Source of the DNA: an uncultured Myxococcales bacterium
GTDB taxonomy: Bacteria > Myxococcota_A > UBA9042 > DTJE01
Length of the DNA stretch: 63,186 bases
Assembly (NCBI GenBank): GCA_903847405.1
Contig: CAINDP010000012.1
Location: 1-63,186 of the forward strand
Reading direction: 5' to 3'
Shown here: positions 33,647 through 50,555 of the stretch, piece by piece
Layout: each line of letters begins with the position of its first letter
Numbering within the stretch: the stretch's first letter is position 1
Translations under genes and position numbers: made by a program
The notes under the pieces: model-generated
Told to the model about the DNA's origin: nothing
The model's input: the letters and a program-made list of their open reading frames with translations, nothing else
The model's database searches: none

Positions 33647-35158
33647 ATGCGAATCCTGATGGTGTTCCTTGCGCTCGTTGCGACGCAGTCGGCCCTTGCC
33701 GCCCCCCGGGGCAAGGCGGCGCCCGCGGCATCGAAACCGCGCGTCAGCGCCGCCACGCAGGAATGCCTGGACTGCCATGCCGACGCGACGCCCGGGATCG
33801 TCGCCGAGTGGAGGGCCTCCCGCCACGCCGGCGTGACGGTTGCCGAGGCCCTTGCAAGGACGCCCCTGGAACGGCGGGTATCCGTGGCCGCGGCGCCCGA
33901 AGGAACCGGCGCGGTCGTCGTCGGCTGCGCCGAATGCCATGCCGCGCGCCCGGATGCCCACCCCGATTCCTTCGATCACGAGGGCCACCGGGTCCACACG
34001 GTCGTATCCCCGCCGGACTGCGCGTCGTGCCACCCGGTCGAAGCCGGGGAGTTCGACCAGAACATCATGTCCCGGGCCTACGGCAACCTGATGGGGAATC
34101 CCCTGTTCAAGGACATGTCCGACCAGGTGCTCGGGATCGCCGCCTTCGACCCGGCCCGCATGACCATGACGATGACGGCCCCGGCCGGCGACGCCCAGGC
34201 CGATTCCTGCCTGTCCTGCCACGGCACGATCGTCCAGGTGACCGGCACCACCGTCCGGCACACCGACGTCGGCGACCTGACGTTCCCGGTCCTGTCGAAC
34301 TGGCCGAACCAGGGGGTCGGCCGCATGAACCCCGACGGCTCGCGGGGGGCCTGCTCCGCCTGCCACACCCGCCACGCGTTTTCCATTGCCGTGGCCCGCA
34401 GCGCCGAAACCTGCGCCACCTGCCACAAGGGGCCGGACGTCCCGGCCTACGCGGTCTGGTCCGTCAGCAAGCACGGCACGATCGTCAAGGCGAACAGCGA
34501 CAAATGGGACATGACGAAGGTCCCGTGGACGGTCGGGAACGACTTCACGGCGCCGACCTGCGCGGCCTGCCATGCCAGCCTGGTGGTCGCCCCGGGCGGC
34601 GCGGTCATCGCCCCGCGCACCCACCGGATGAACGACCGTCTGCCCTGGCGGCTGTTCGGGCTGCCATACTCCCACCCGCATCCGGTCTCGCCCGACACGA
34701 CGATCCTCCGGACCGCGGGTGGCCTCCCCCTGCCGACGGACCTCGACGGCACCCTGTCGCCCGGCCTCATCGACGCCGCCGAACAGGGCCGTCGCACCGC
34801 GGCCCTGCAGAAGGTCTGCCGCGCCTGCCATGGCCAGGGGTGGATCGACGGCCACTTCGCGCGCCTTCAGTCGACGCTCCGCGAAGCCGACGCCCAGACC
34901 CTGGCCGCGACCGGGGTCGTCCGGCAGGCCTGGGCGCGGGGGTTGGCGAAGGGTCCGGGGAAGGGCAGCATCTTCGACGAGCCGATTGAGCGGTCCTGGG
35001 TCGAGGGATGGCTGTTCTACGGGAACTCGACGCGCTTCGCATCGGCCATGGCCGGAGCCGACTACGGCACCTTTGCCAACGGCCGGTGGATGCTGGCGAA
35101 GAACCTGCGGGACATGATGGAATGGCTGGCCGATCGCCTGTCTCCGGCGCGCCGCTGA
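33647..35158 (+). CDS. Octaheme c-type cytochrome of the hydroxylamine oxidoreductase (HAO) superfamily
   Basis: Exported multiheme cytochrome of 503 residues with a signal peptide (MRILMVFLALVATQSALA). Eight CxxCH heme-binding motifs are present (CLDCH, CAECH, CASCH, CLSCH, CSACH, CATCH, CAACH, CRACH). The block CSACHTRHAFSIAVARS...CATCHKGPDVPAYAVWSVSKHG is close in form to HAO and related octaheme proteins, as is the C-terminal YGNST...DYGTF...MLAKNL segment. Members oxidise hydroxylamine or hydrazine or reduce nitrite; which applies cannot be told, since the crosslinking Tyr cannot be aligned by eye. No quinone oxidoreductase or cytochrome c554 gene is adjacent. GGAGG six bases before ATG. 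Confidence 0.88.
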   Translation: MRILMVFLALVATQSALAAPRGKAAPAASKPRVSAATQECLDCHADATPGIVAEWRASRHAGVTVAEALARTPLERRVSVAAAPEGTGAVVVGCAECHAARPDAHPDSFDHEGHRVHTVVSPPDCASCHPVEAGEFDQNIMSRAYGNLMGNPLFKDMSDQVLGIAAFDPARMTMTMTAPAGDAQADSCLSCHGTIVQVTGTTVRHTDVGDLTFPVLSNWPNQGVGRMNPDGSRGACSACHTRHAFSIAVARSAETCATCHKGPDVPAYAVWSVSKHGTIVKANSDKWDMTKVPWTVGNDFTAPTCAACHASLVVAPGGAVIAPRTHRMNDRLPWRLFGLPYSHPHPVSPDTTILRTAGGLPLPTDLDGTLSPGLIDAAEQGRRTAALQKVCRACHGQGWIDGHFARLQSTLREADAQTLAATGVVRQAWARGLAKGPGKGSIFDEPIERSWVEGWLFYGNSTRFASAMAGADYGTFANGRWMLAKNLRDMMEWLADRLSPARR

Positions 35159-35291
35159 GGCTGGGTCCGCCCGGGTGCGGGGCTCGGCGCCGCCCAACCT
35201 GCGCAACCGGGCCTCAACCTTGTGTTGACAATACCTGCATTCTGCTGCATCCTCCCCGTCCGCGGCTCGGCCGCCTGGATGAAATTAGCGA

Positions 35292-35320
35292 TTGACAGGA
35301 TCGCCTTCGTCCACCATAAT
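35292..35320 (+). promoter_or_regulatory. Promoter of the tRNA-tuf transcription unit
   Basis: TTGACA (-35), 17 bp spacer, CATAAT (-10), 33 bp before tRNA-Thr. Another TTGACA lies at 35223 but has only a poor CATCCT -10. This is the likely source of the tRNA-tuf transcript. Confidence 0.75.
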
Positions 35321-35353
35321 CAGTCGCCCTTTGTGGGGGCACGTTCTTTACAT

Positions 35354-35427
35354 GCTGGCGTAGCTCAATCCGGTAGAGCACCTGATTTGTAATCAGGCGG
35401 TTGTGGGTTCGATTCCCGTCGCCAGCT
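35354..35427 (+). tRNA. tRNA-Thr (anticodon TGT)
   Basis: Cloverleaf with acceptor GCTGGCG/CGCCAGC, anticodon stem CCTGA/TCAGG, loop TTTGTAA (anticodon TGT, codon ACA) and T-loop GGTTCGATTCC. The discriminator is T and CCA is not encoded. First of four tRNAs preceding tuf in the same order as thrU-tyrU-glyT-thrT-tufB of E. coli. Confidence 0.95.
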
Positions 35428-35452
35428 CGGCCGGAAATGGCTTGTGTTGTGC

Positions 35453-35535
35453 GGAGGGGTTCCCGAGTGGTCAAAGGGATCAGACTGTAAATCTGCCGCC
35501 AATAGGCTTCGGAGGTTCGAATCCTCCCCCCTCCA
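35453..35535 (+). tRNA. tRNA-Tyr (anticodon GTA)
   Basis: Class II tRNA of 83 nt with acceptor GGAGGGG/CCCCTCC, anticodon loop CTGTAAA (GTA), a long variable arm (CCGCCAATAGGCTTCGG) and T-loop GGTTCGAATCC. CCA not encoded. Confidence 0.95.
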
Positions 35536-35623
35536 CTGTACGGTTCCTGGTTGCCGGTGCCTGTTCGTTGTTCTTTGATTTTCACGGAACTCGGTCCTGA
35601 ACAGGGACGGGTCCGTGCTCGCT

Positions 35624-35696
35624 GCGGGAATAGCTCAGTTGGTAGAGCGCGAGCCTTCCAAGCTCGACGTCGCGGGTTCGAATCCCGTTTCCCGCT
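35624..35696 (+). tRNA. tRNA-Gly (anticodon TCC)
   Basis: Acceptor GCGGGAA/TTCCCGC, anticodon stem-loop CGAGC CTTCCAA GCTCG (TCC), T-loop GGTTCGAATCC, discriminator T. CCA not encoded. Confidence 0.95.
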
Positions 35697-35723
35697 CGGT
35701 GCTCGGGACCGGGCGTTGTGAAG

Positions 35724-35796
35724 GCCTTCGTAGCTCAATTGGTAGAGCACGTCCTTGGTAAGGACGGGGTAGTCGGTTCGATTCCGATCGAAGGCT
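35724..35796 (+). tRNA. tRNA-Thr (anticodon GGT)
   Basis: Acceptor GCCTTCG/CGAAGGC, anticodon stem-loop CGTCC TTGGTAA GGACG (GGT, codon ACC), T-loop GGTTCGATTCC. CCA not encoded. Ends 81 bp before the tuf start. Confidence 0.95.
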
Positions 35797-35877
35797 CCGG
35801 AAGGTAGGCCCGGTACCGGTCAGGCGACCGGAAAGGCCGGTCGTGTTGGTTGGGACGAAAGGCAAGGAGGAACGGTA

Positions 35878-37071
<1,194 letters not shown>

Positions 37072-37148
37072 GGTTCCTTTCTGTGAATTGAAACAGGGCG
37101 TGACCCGCCGGCCCCGAAAGGGGCGGGGCGGGAGCCGGGAGACGAACG

Positions 37149-37331
37149 ATGGCGAAGAAGGACAACCGGGTCAACATTCAGCTCGAATGCCAGTCGTGCC
37201 GCAAGAGCGGGCTCCCGGGCGTTGCGCGCTACTGCTCGGAAAAGAACAAGAAGACCACGACGGCCCGGCTCGAGATCAAGAAGTATTGCAAGTTCGAGCG
37301 CAAGCACACCACCTTCAAGGAAATCAAGTAG
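37149..37331 (+). CDS. rpmG: 50S ribosomal protein L33
   Basis: Basic 60-residue protein with the L33 core LECQSCRKSG...EKNKKTTTARLEIKKYCKFERKHTTFKE. The first zinc-knuckle pair CQSC is present. The second pair, normally CPxC, has only its first Cys (YCKFERKH), with another Cys at ARYC, so classical four-Cys zinc binding is probably altered. It lies between tuf and tRNA-Trp, a common place for rpmG ahead of secE. Confidence 0.93.
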   Translation: MAKKDNRVNIQLECQSCRKSGLPGVARYCSEKNKKTTTARLEIKKYCKFERKHTTFKEIK

Positions 37332-37387
37332 CCCGGGTGGTGGGCTGACGGCATTGCGGGGCTCCGCCGGAAACGGGGGGCCTCGAC

Positions 37388-37463
37388 AGGGCAGTAGCTC
37401 TAACGGTAGAGCAGCGGTCTCCAAAACCGCGGGTTGGGGGTTCGAATCCCTCCTGCCCTGCCA
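37388..37463 (+). tRNA. tRNA-Trp (anticodon CCA)
   Basis: Acceptor AGGGCAG/CTGCCCT, anticodon stem-loop CGGT CTCCAAA ACCG (CCA), T-loop GGTTCGAATCC, discriminator G. Unlike the other four tRNAs here, CCA is encoded (37461-37463). It sits between rpmG and secE. Confidence 0.95.
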
Positions 37464-37508
37464 AGTGACACCGGTCGATCGTCGACCGGGTATTTGCGAG
37501 GGGAACCG

Positions 37509-37886
37509 GTGGAAAAATACGTTCGCCTCTCGTACGTGGTGATCGGCCTGCTCGTCTGGGTGATGCTGGCGGCGTTCCTGTCGTCGGTCCTCGGATGGAT
37601 CAGCCCGAACATCGACAAGCCGCTCCTGGGCGCCAAGTTCGCCATCAGCGACCTTCTCGGGTTGTTCGCGGGCGTTGGTGCAGCGGTGTTCCTGTGGTTT
37701 TCGGCCGAGGTCAACAAGTTCGGGATGGAGGTCGCGGGCGAGCTTCGCAGCGTGACCTGGCCGACCTGGCCCGAGACGCGGGTTTCGACCATCGTGGTCG
37801 TGGTCACCACGGTCGTGGTGTCCCTGATCCTGGGGTTGTTCGACGCGGTCATCGGGGCCCTGACCAGCGTCATTTACCGCCTGTGA
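37509..37886 (+). CDS. secE: Preprotein translocase subunit SecE
   Basis: Membrane subunit of the SecYEG channel, 125 residues. Two N-terminal hydrophobic segments (VVIGLLVWVMLAAFL; DLLGLFAGVGAAVFLWF) precede the conserved SecE core: GELRSVTWPTWPETRVSTIVVV followed by the C-terminal transmembrane helix. This three-helix form resembles E. coli SecE. GTG start behind GAGGGG. nusG starts 19 bp downstream. Confidence 0.93.
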   Translation: MEKYVRLSYVVIGLLVWVMLAAFLSSVLGWISPNIDKPLLGAKFAISDLLGLFAGVGAAVFLWFSAEVNKFGMEVAGELRSVTWPTWPETRVSTIVVVVTTVVVSLILGLFDAVIGALTSVIYRL

Positions 37887-37905
37887 AACAGGTTCGGACA
37901 AGCCG

Positions 37906-38436
37906 ATGAAGTGGTTCGTGGTCCACACGTACTCGGGTTTCGAACAGAAGGTCAAGGCCGACATCCTTGACCAGATGAAGCGCGAGGGTCCGACCGTCTT
38001 CGAGCACATCGGGGAGATCATCGTTCCGATGGAACCCCCCGTCCCGGAGGGCGAGAAGAAGCGCCCCGGCGGTCGGCGGAAGTTCTTCCCGGGCTATATC
38101 CTCGTCGAGATGGATCTGAACGACGAGACGCACCATTTCATCCGTCATCGTCCGAACGTGACGGGCTTCGTCGGGAACGATCGGGGGCCTCGTCCCCTGT
38201 CCGTGAAGGAAGTCGATCAGATCCGGCACCAGATGGAGCAGGGCCAGGTGCGCCCTGTCGCCGAGGTGCAGTTCGAGGAAGGCATGGCGGTCCGGATCAA
38301 GGACGGGCCGTTCGTGAACTTCTCGGGGATCATCGAAGAGGTCAAGACCGAGAAGCGGAAGGTCCGCGTCCTGGTCACCATCTTCGGCCGCGCCACGCCG
38401 GTCGAATTGGACTTCAACCAGGTCGAGCGCGTGTAG
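37906..38436 (+). CDS. nusG: Transcription antitermination factor NusG
   Basis: RNA polymerase-bound elongation factor of 176 residues coupling transcription to translation and Rho. The NGN domain begins [16 protein letters not shown] and includes [14 protein letters not shown]. The C-terminal KOW domain is [23 protein letters not shown] short charged insertion ([12 protein letters not shown]) interrupts the NGN hairpin. Followed by rplK after 46 bp. Confidence 0.97.
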   Translation: MKWFVVHTYSGFEQKVKADILDQMKREGPTVFEHIGEIIVPMEPPVPEGEKKRPGGRRKFFPGYILVEMDLNDETHHFIRHRPNVTGFVGNDRGPRPLSVKEVDQIRHQMEQGQVRPVAEVQFEEGMAVRIKDGPFVNFSGIIEEVKTEKRKVRVLVTIFGRATPVELDFNQVERV

Positions 38437-38482
38437 GTCGGTCTGGGCCGCCCGGGCCCCGCCGCGAAGGAGATGTTCAGCC

Positions 38483-38908
38483 ATGGGTAAGAAGATCGTC
38501 GGTCAGATCAAGCTGCACATCAAGGCGGGCAAGGCCACGCCCCAGCCCCCGGTCGGTCCGGCGCTGGGCCAGGCAGGCGCCAACATCATGGAGTTCTGCA
38601 AGGCCTTCAACGCCCGTACGGCGTCGTTGGGCGACTCCACGGTCCCCGTGGTCATCACGGTCTTCTCGGACCGTTCGTTCGTGTTCGTGACCAAGACCGC
38701 CCCGGTGTCCGAGCAGGTCCGCAAGGCGGCCGGCCTGGACAAGGGCTCCACGAATCCCGGCCGCGAAATGGTCGGGAAGATCACGAAGGAGCAGGTGGCC
38801 AAGATCGCTCAGATCAAGATGCCGGACCTCTACGCCGTAGACCTCGAAGGCGCCATGCGGACCGTGGCTGGCACGGCCCGTTCCATGGGCATCGAGGTGG
38901 TGGATTAG
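38483..38908 (+). CDS. rplK: 50S ribosomal protein L11
   Basis: L11 of 141 residues, binding the GTPase-associated region of 23S rRNA. N-terminal [34 protein letters not shown] and C-terminal [18 protein letters not shown]...[10 protein letters not shown] are diagnostic. AAGGAGA precedes the ATG. Part of the conserved rplK-rplA-rplJ-rplL-rpoB-rpoC order. Confidence 0.98.
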   Translation: MGKKIVGQIKLHIKAGKATPQPPVGPALGQAGANIMEFCKAFNARTASLGDSTVPVVITVFSDRSFVFVTKTAPVSEQVRKAAGLDKGSTNPGREMVGKITKEQVAKIAQIKMPDLYAVDLEGAMRTVAGTARSMGIEVVD

Positions 38909-38948
38909 CCACCGCACGGTCTGCCTGAGGGAGGCGAGGAGTACCTAG

Positions 38949-39653
38949 ATGCCGAAGAAGTACAACGCTGCCGTGACCCTGGTCGATCGGGACAAGAAGA
39001 TCACCGTCGAGGAAGCCCTGAACCTGGTCAGTTCGACCGGGTTCGCCAAGTTCGACGAGTCCGTGGACATCGCGGTCCGCCTGGGCGTCAACCCCAAGCA
39101 CGCCGACCAGATGGTCCGCGGCGCCTGCGTGATGCCGTCGGGCACCGGCAAGGTGACCCGCGTCCTGGTCTTCGCGAAGGGCGACAAGGTCAAGGAAGCA
39201 CAGGATGCCGGCGCCGATTTCGTGGGCGCCGAGGACCTGGCCGAAAAGATCAAGACCGGCTGGTTCGAGTTCGACAAGGCGATCGCGACGCCCGACATGA
39301 TGGGCCTCGTGGGCAAGCTGGGCAAGCTCCTGGGCACCCGCGGCTTGATGCCGAACCCGAAGGTCGGTACCGTTACGATGGACGTCGCCCGGGCGGTGCG
39401 TGAATCGAAGGCCGGCAAGGTCGAGTTCCGCGTCGACAAGAACGGCATCATTCATACGACGATCGGACGCAAGTCGTTCACGCCCCAGCAGTTGAAGGAC
39501 AACTTCCTGGCCGTGTGCGAAACGCTGATCAAGCTGAAGCCGGCGACCGTGAAGGGCTCGTACATCAAGAGTGTCACGATGTCCTGCACGATGGGTCCGG
39601 GCATCCGCGTCGAGCCGTCGGACGTCGAAGTGGCCCTGAAGGCCGCGAAGTAG
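38949..39653 (+). CDS. rplA: 50S ribosomal protein L1
   Basis: L1 stalk protein of 234 residues. Recognisable blocks are [35 protein letters not shown] and [18 protein letters not shown]. In many bacteria L1 represses the rplK-rplA mRNA. The 231 bp downstream, before rplJ, carry several strong hairpins. Confidence 0.98.
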   Translation: MPKKYNAAVTLVDRDKKITVEEALNLVSSTGFAKFDESVDIAVRLGVNPKHADQMVRGACVMPSGTGKVTRVLVFAKGDKVKEAQDAGADFVGAEDLAEKIKTGWFEFDKAIATPDMMGLVGKLGKLLGTRGLMPNPKVGTVTMDVARAVRESKAGKVEFRVDKNGIIHTTIGRKSFTPQQLKDNFLAVCETLIKLKPATVKGSYIKSVTMSCTMGPGIRVEPSDVEVALKAAK

Positions 39654-39884
39654 TGGTGCGTGCGGGGACAGCCTTCAGGCTGTCTCTGTGGTGGCGTGGG
39701 GACAGCCTTCAGGCTGTCCCCGATGTTCGGTGCTGCCAGAGAAGTCGGCGCCGTTCCCGATTGGGAACGGGTGAGTCCGGCGGAGGCGGTTGGAACGGGA
39801 TGACGACGACCGTTGTGTTGTCCCCCTCCCCCTGCCTGAAGGCAGCCGCTGTGCCCGGGAGTCTCGCGACGTGGAGATGAGACG
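39654..39884 (+). promoter_or_regulatory. rplA-rplJ spacer with stacked hairpins, possible L10 leader
   Basis: Four hairpins can be drawn: two GGGGACAGCCT-type stems at 39664-39687 and 39698-39721 (the second a perfect 11-bp arm), CCGTTCCC/GGGAACGG with loop GATT at 39751-39770, and CTGCC/GGCAG with loop TGAA at 39832-39845. The first two share the GGGGACAG motif of the REP-like elements and may be an insertion. The latter half is where an L10-binding leader controlling rplJ-rplL is expected, but I could not fit the kink-turn consensus by eye. Confidence 0.45.
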
Positions 39885-40412
39885 ATGAACCTGGAGCAGA
39901 AGAAGGCGGCGGTCGCGGAACTGACGGATCTCCTCAGTTCCGCAAAGGCCATGGTGCTGCTCGCCCAGAACGGGCTGAACATGGAAATGAACACGACGAT
40001 GCGTCGCGCCCTCCGCAAGGAAGGCGGGCACTTCCGCGTGATCAAGAACACCATGCTCGCCCGCGCTGTGGAAGGCACTCCGTGGGCCTTCTTCGCGAAC
40101 GAATTGAAGGGCCCCCTGGCGGTGGCGTACACCACCCAGGACCCGGCGACGTTCGCGAAGTCCCTGACCACGCTCCTCAAGGGCGTGACCAAGGTCAAGG
40201 TGGTGGGCGGAAGCCTGGGGACCAGTCCGATGGGTGAGGCACAGCTCAAGGCGCTGGCCGCACTTCCCTCGGCGGACGTTCTCAAGGGGATGCTGCTCGG
40301 AGCCCTGGTGGGCGTACCCAAGAAGTTCCTCGGCGTGCTCAACGCGCCGGCCAGGGATTTCGTGGGCGTCCTCGCGGCGCGCGAGCGGCAGCTTTCGGAG
40401 CAGGCGGCGTAA
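39885..40412 (+). CDS. rplJ: 50S ribosomal protein L10
   Basis: L10 of 175 residues, base of the L7/L12 stalk. N-terminal NLEQKKAAVAELTDLLSSAKAMVL, the RRALRKEGGHFRVIKNTMLARA rRNA-binding block and a C-terminal helix for L12 dimers (NAPARDFVGVLAARERQLSEQ) are visible. L10 with L12 usually autoregulates through the leader upstream. rplL follows after 47 bp. Confidence 0.97.
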   Translation: MNLEQKKAAVAELTDLLSSAKAMVLLAQNGLNMEMNTTMRRALRKEGGHFRVIKNTMLARAVEGTPWAFFANELKGPLAVAYTTQDPATFAKSLTTLLKGVTKVKVVGGSLGTSPMGEAQLKALAALPSADVLKGMLLGALVGVPKKFLGVLNAPARDFVGVLAARERQLSEQAA

Positions 40413-40459
40413 GGCTGAGTTCAGCCTGACGCAGGAACAACACAGAAGGAGCGATCAAG

Positions 40460-40852
40460 ATGGCGGATCTTACTCGTGAGCAGGTCAAGGCGTATCTGAG
40501 CGGTCTGACGGTTCTGGAGCTGTCGGAGCTGACCAAGGAGCTCGAGGCGGCCTGGGGCGTCACGGCCTCTGCGCCCATGGCGATGATGGCGATGGCGGCG
40601 GCTCCGGCCGAGGCCGCGCCGGTTGTCGAAGAGAAGACCGAGTTCGACGTCGTCCTGAAGGACGTGCAGGCGGACAAGCGCGTTGCGGTCATCAAGGAAA
40701 TCCGCGGCATCGTCAGCAGCCTGGGTCTGCGCGAAGCCAAGGAACTGGTCGAGAGCGCCCCGAAGGTCGTCAAGGAAGCCGTCTCCAAGGCGGAAGCCGA
40801 AGAGATCAAGAAGCGCCTCGAGGCCGCCGGCGCCACGATCGAGATCAAGTAG
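40460..40852 (+). CDS. rplL: 50S ribosomal protein L7/L12
   Basis: Stalk protein of 130 residues. N-terminal dimerisation domain ([22 protein letters not shown]), an Ala/Met-rich hinge ([19 protein letters not shown]) and the C-terminal factor-binding domain (KTEFDVVL...[26 protein letters not shown]...AAGATIEIK). The Met-rich hinge is slightly unusual. The long gap to rpoB follows. Confidence 0.98.
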   Translation: MADLTREQVKAYLSGLTVLELSELTKELEAAWGVTASAPMAMMAMAAAPAEAAPVVEEKTEFDVVLKDVQADKRVAVIKEIRGIVSSLGLREAKELVESAPKVVKEAVSKAEAEEIKKRLEAAGATIEIK

Positions 40853-41267
40853 GACCTGTTCCGGATCCCCACCGCGAGTTCGCGGGAGTGCACGTCCGGC
40901 CCTTGGCTGCGATGCAGGCTCCCGACTCGCGCTACGTTCGTGGTGGTGGACGCCGGTCCCGGCCGACCGGCCCGAGCACGAAGGCGGAGGCGAGGGATTG
41001 CGCATGCAATCTCTTGACGCAGCCGGAGTCGACTCGGGCCCGTTCAAACGGGACCGGCGTCTGCGCCTGCCTCCCTTTGGGGGTGCCCAGCGGGTCACGC
41101 CCGTGACCTTGGGCAGGACGCGTGTGCGACCGGTGCACTGCCGGCGTCGCGCGAAGGCAGAGGGACGAGACGCGCCCGTCGCGGATCGCCCCGATGAACC
41201 AGGGCTGTGCTGCTTTCAGCATCGCCAGGAACGTTCGCTACATTCGCCTCAGCGGAGAAGGGTCAGG
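40853..41267 (+). other. 415-bp rplL-rpoB spacer with short hairpins, no gene
   Basis: No convincing gene. Three small perfect hairpins occur: CCGCG/CGCGG with loop AGTT about 20 bp after rplL, GATTGC/GCAATC with loop gcat at 40996-41011, and CCCGTT/AACGGG at 41039-41052. None is followed by a T run. A weak -10 (TACATT, 41239-41244) lies 23 nt before the rpoB ATG without a clear -35. In E. coli this spacer holds an attenuator and an RNase III site; a comparable processing role is possible but unproven. Confidence 0.5.
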
Positions 41268-45404
<4,137 letters not shown>

Positions 45405-45499
45405 CGGGCGCGGGTGCCCGGGTTTCGTGAGCCTTGTGTGCTCGACGGTCGCCGGCGGAATCGCCGGGGGCCGACGCTGGTTCGAACCGGAGGTGTCCA

Positions 45500-49645
<4,146 letters not shown>

Positions 49646-49758
49646 GCCCCTCCCGCACCCTCCGCCGCCCGCTTTCGCACCCATCGGAAGGAATCCAAAA
49701 AAACTCCTAAACCAGAATCACGTCCGGACCGATAGATCCCCGTCGGCGGAGGCATGCC

Positions 49759-49941
49759 ATGCGAAGGACCCGGTTGGTGCGCCAGGAACGACCGTCACAG
49801 CCGACCTCGCTGGAGGTCGCCAAGCGGATCCTGCGGGTGCATCTGACGTTGGCCTCGGAACAGATGGCGGTGGGCCGGTCGGCCGGTTCCGCGGTCCAGG
49901 GAGCGGCCGTCGTTCGGTTGCGTCGCAGGCGGGGAGCATGA
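49759..49941 (+). CDS. Small basic ORF, possible 60-residue protein
   Basis: Not recognised. The ATG has GGAGG seven bases upstream, the reading frame has normal third-position GC, and the stop overlaps the next start by ATGA, as in the coupled genes elsewhere here. The product is Arg-rich (about 20 percent) with a helical middle (SLEVAKRILRVHLTLASEQM) and a basic end (VRLRRRRGA). It could be a real small protein, perhaps nucleic-acid binding, or a translated leader for the ComEA-like gene. Confidence 0.5.
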   Translation: MRRTRLVRQERPSQPTSLEVAKRILRVHLTLASEQMAVGRSAGSAVQGAAVVRLRRRRGA

Positions 49942-50495
49942 CCATGCGGGACAATCCGGAAACCAGGGAAGTGTCGCGGCTGCTGTGGAGCCTGCTGCTG
50001 GCGGGGGCCGTGGCCTCCGCGGGGGTGTTCGTCGCCTCGCGATCCAGCACCGCTCCCTCGCGGCTGGAGACCGGTGCCGAAGGGGCGTTGTACGTCCAGA
50101 TGCAGGCCCCCGGCGTGGGTGTGGCCGTCTACCGGATGCCTTCGGGGGCGCGCGTGCGGGACCTGTTCCACGCGGCGCGGATTCCCTTGCCGCGCGACAT
50201 GGACGGGATGGAGTCCCTGGTGCCGGGGCGGGCCGTCGCCGTGGAAGCGGAAGGGGGCGTGTCGCTGTCGTGGATGTCCGGTGACCAGATGGTGGCCCTG
50301 GGCGTGTCGATCCCGCTGAACGAGTGCGGACTGCAGGACCTGGTGGCGATTCCGGGCATCGGCGAGTCCACCGCGATGAGGATCCTGAAGGGGCGGGTGG
50401 AGCGCGGGCGCTACGATTCGTTCAACGAACTGGCGAACCTGTCCGGCGTCGGGGAGAAGACGGTGACGGCGCTGCGGCAGTACGGAAGGTTGTAG
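49938..50495 (+). CDS. ComEA-like membrane-anchored helix-hairpin-helix protein
   Basis: Protein of 185 residues. An N-terminal transmembrane anchor (LLWSLLLAGAVASAGVFVA, about 15-33) precedes a SLBB-like region (YVQMQAPGVGVAVYRMP...VRDLFHAARI). The C-terminus has a double helix-hairpin-helix DNA-binding motif (LQDLVAIPGIGESTAMRIL and FNELANLSGVGEKTVTALRQ). ComEA binds incoming double-stranded DNA during natural transformation; this protein has the expected topology. No other com gene is nearby, so competence is not established. It converges on the amidohydrolase with a 58-bp hexamer-repeat spacer. Confidence 0.85.
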   Translation: MTMRDNPETREVSRLLWSLLLAGAVASAGVFVASRSSTAPSRLETGAEGALYVQMQAPGVGVAVYRMPSGARVRDLFHAARIPLPRDMDGMESLVPGRAVAVEAEGGVSLSWMSGDQMVALGVSIPLNECGLQDLVAIPGIGESTAMRILKGRVERGRYDSFNELANLSGVGEKTVTALRQYGRL

Positions 50496-50507
50496 GGGCA
50501 GCGTCCA

Positions 50508-50555
50508 CGTCTAGGTCCACGTCCACGTGCACGTCTACGTCCATGTCCACGAGTC
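50508..50555. repeat. Hexamer simple repeat (GTCCAC/GTCTAC family) between convergent genes
   Basis: Eight degenerate hexamers of the form (G/C)(T)C(C/T)A(C/G/T) run head to tail, reading GTCCACGTCTAGGTCCACGT and onward. A short stretch of the same family in opposite orientation (GACGTGGACGTCGACGTGG) lies at 136-155. Function unknown; it fills the whole spacer between two stop codons. Confidence 0.7.

Noticed and set aside
40853-41267. A gene in the rplL-rpoB spacer
   Set aside because: Open frames there lack ribosome sites and coherent composition; the long frame that reaches rpoB is simply open because of high GC.
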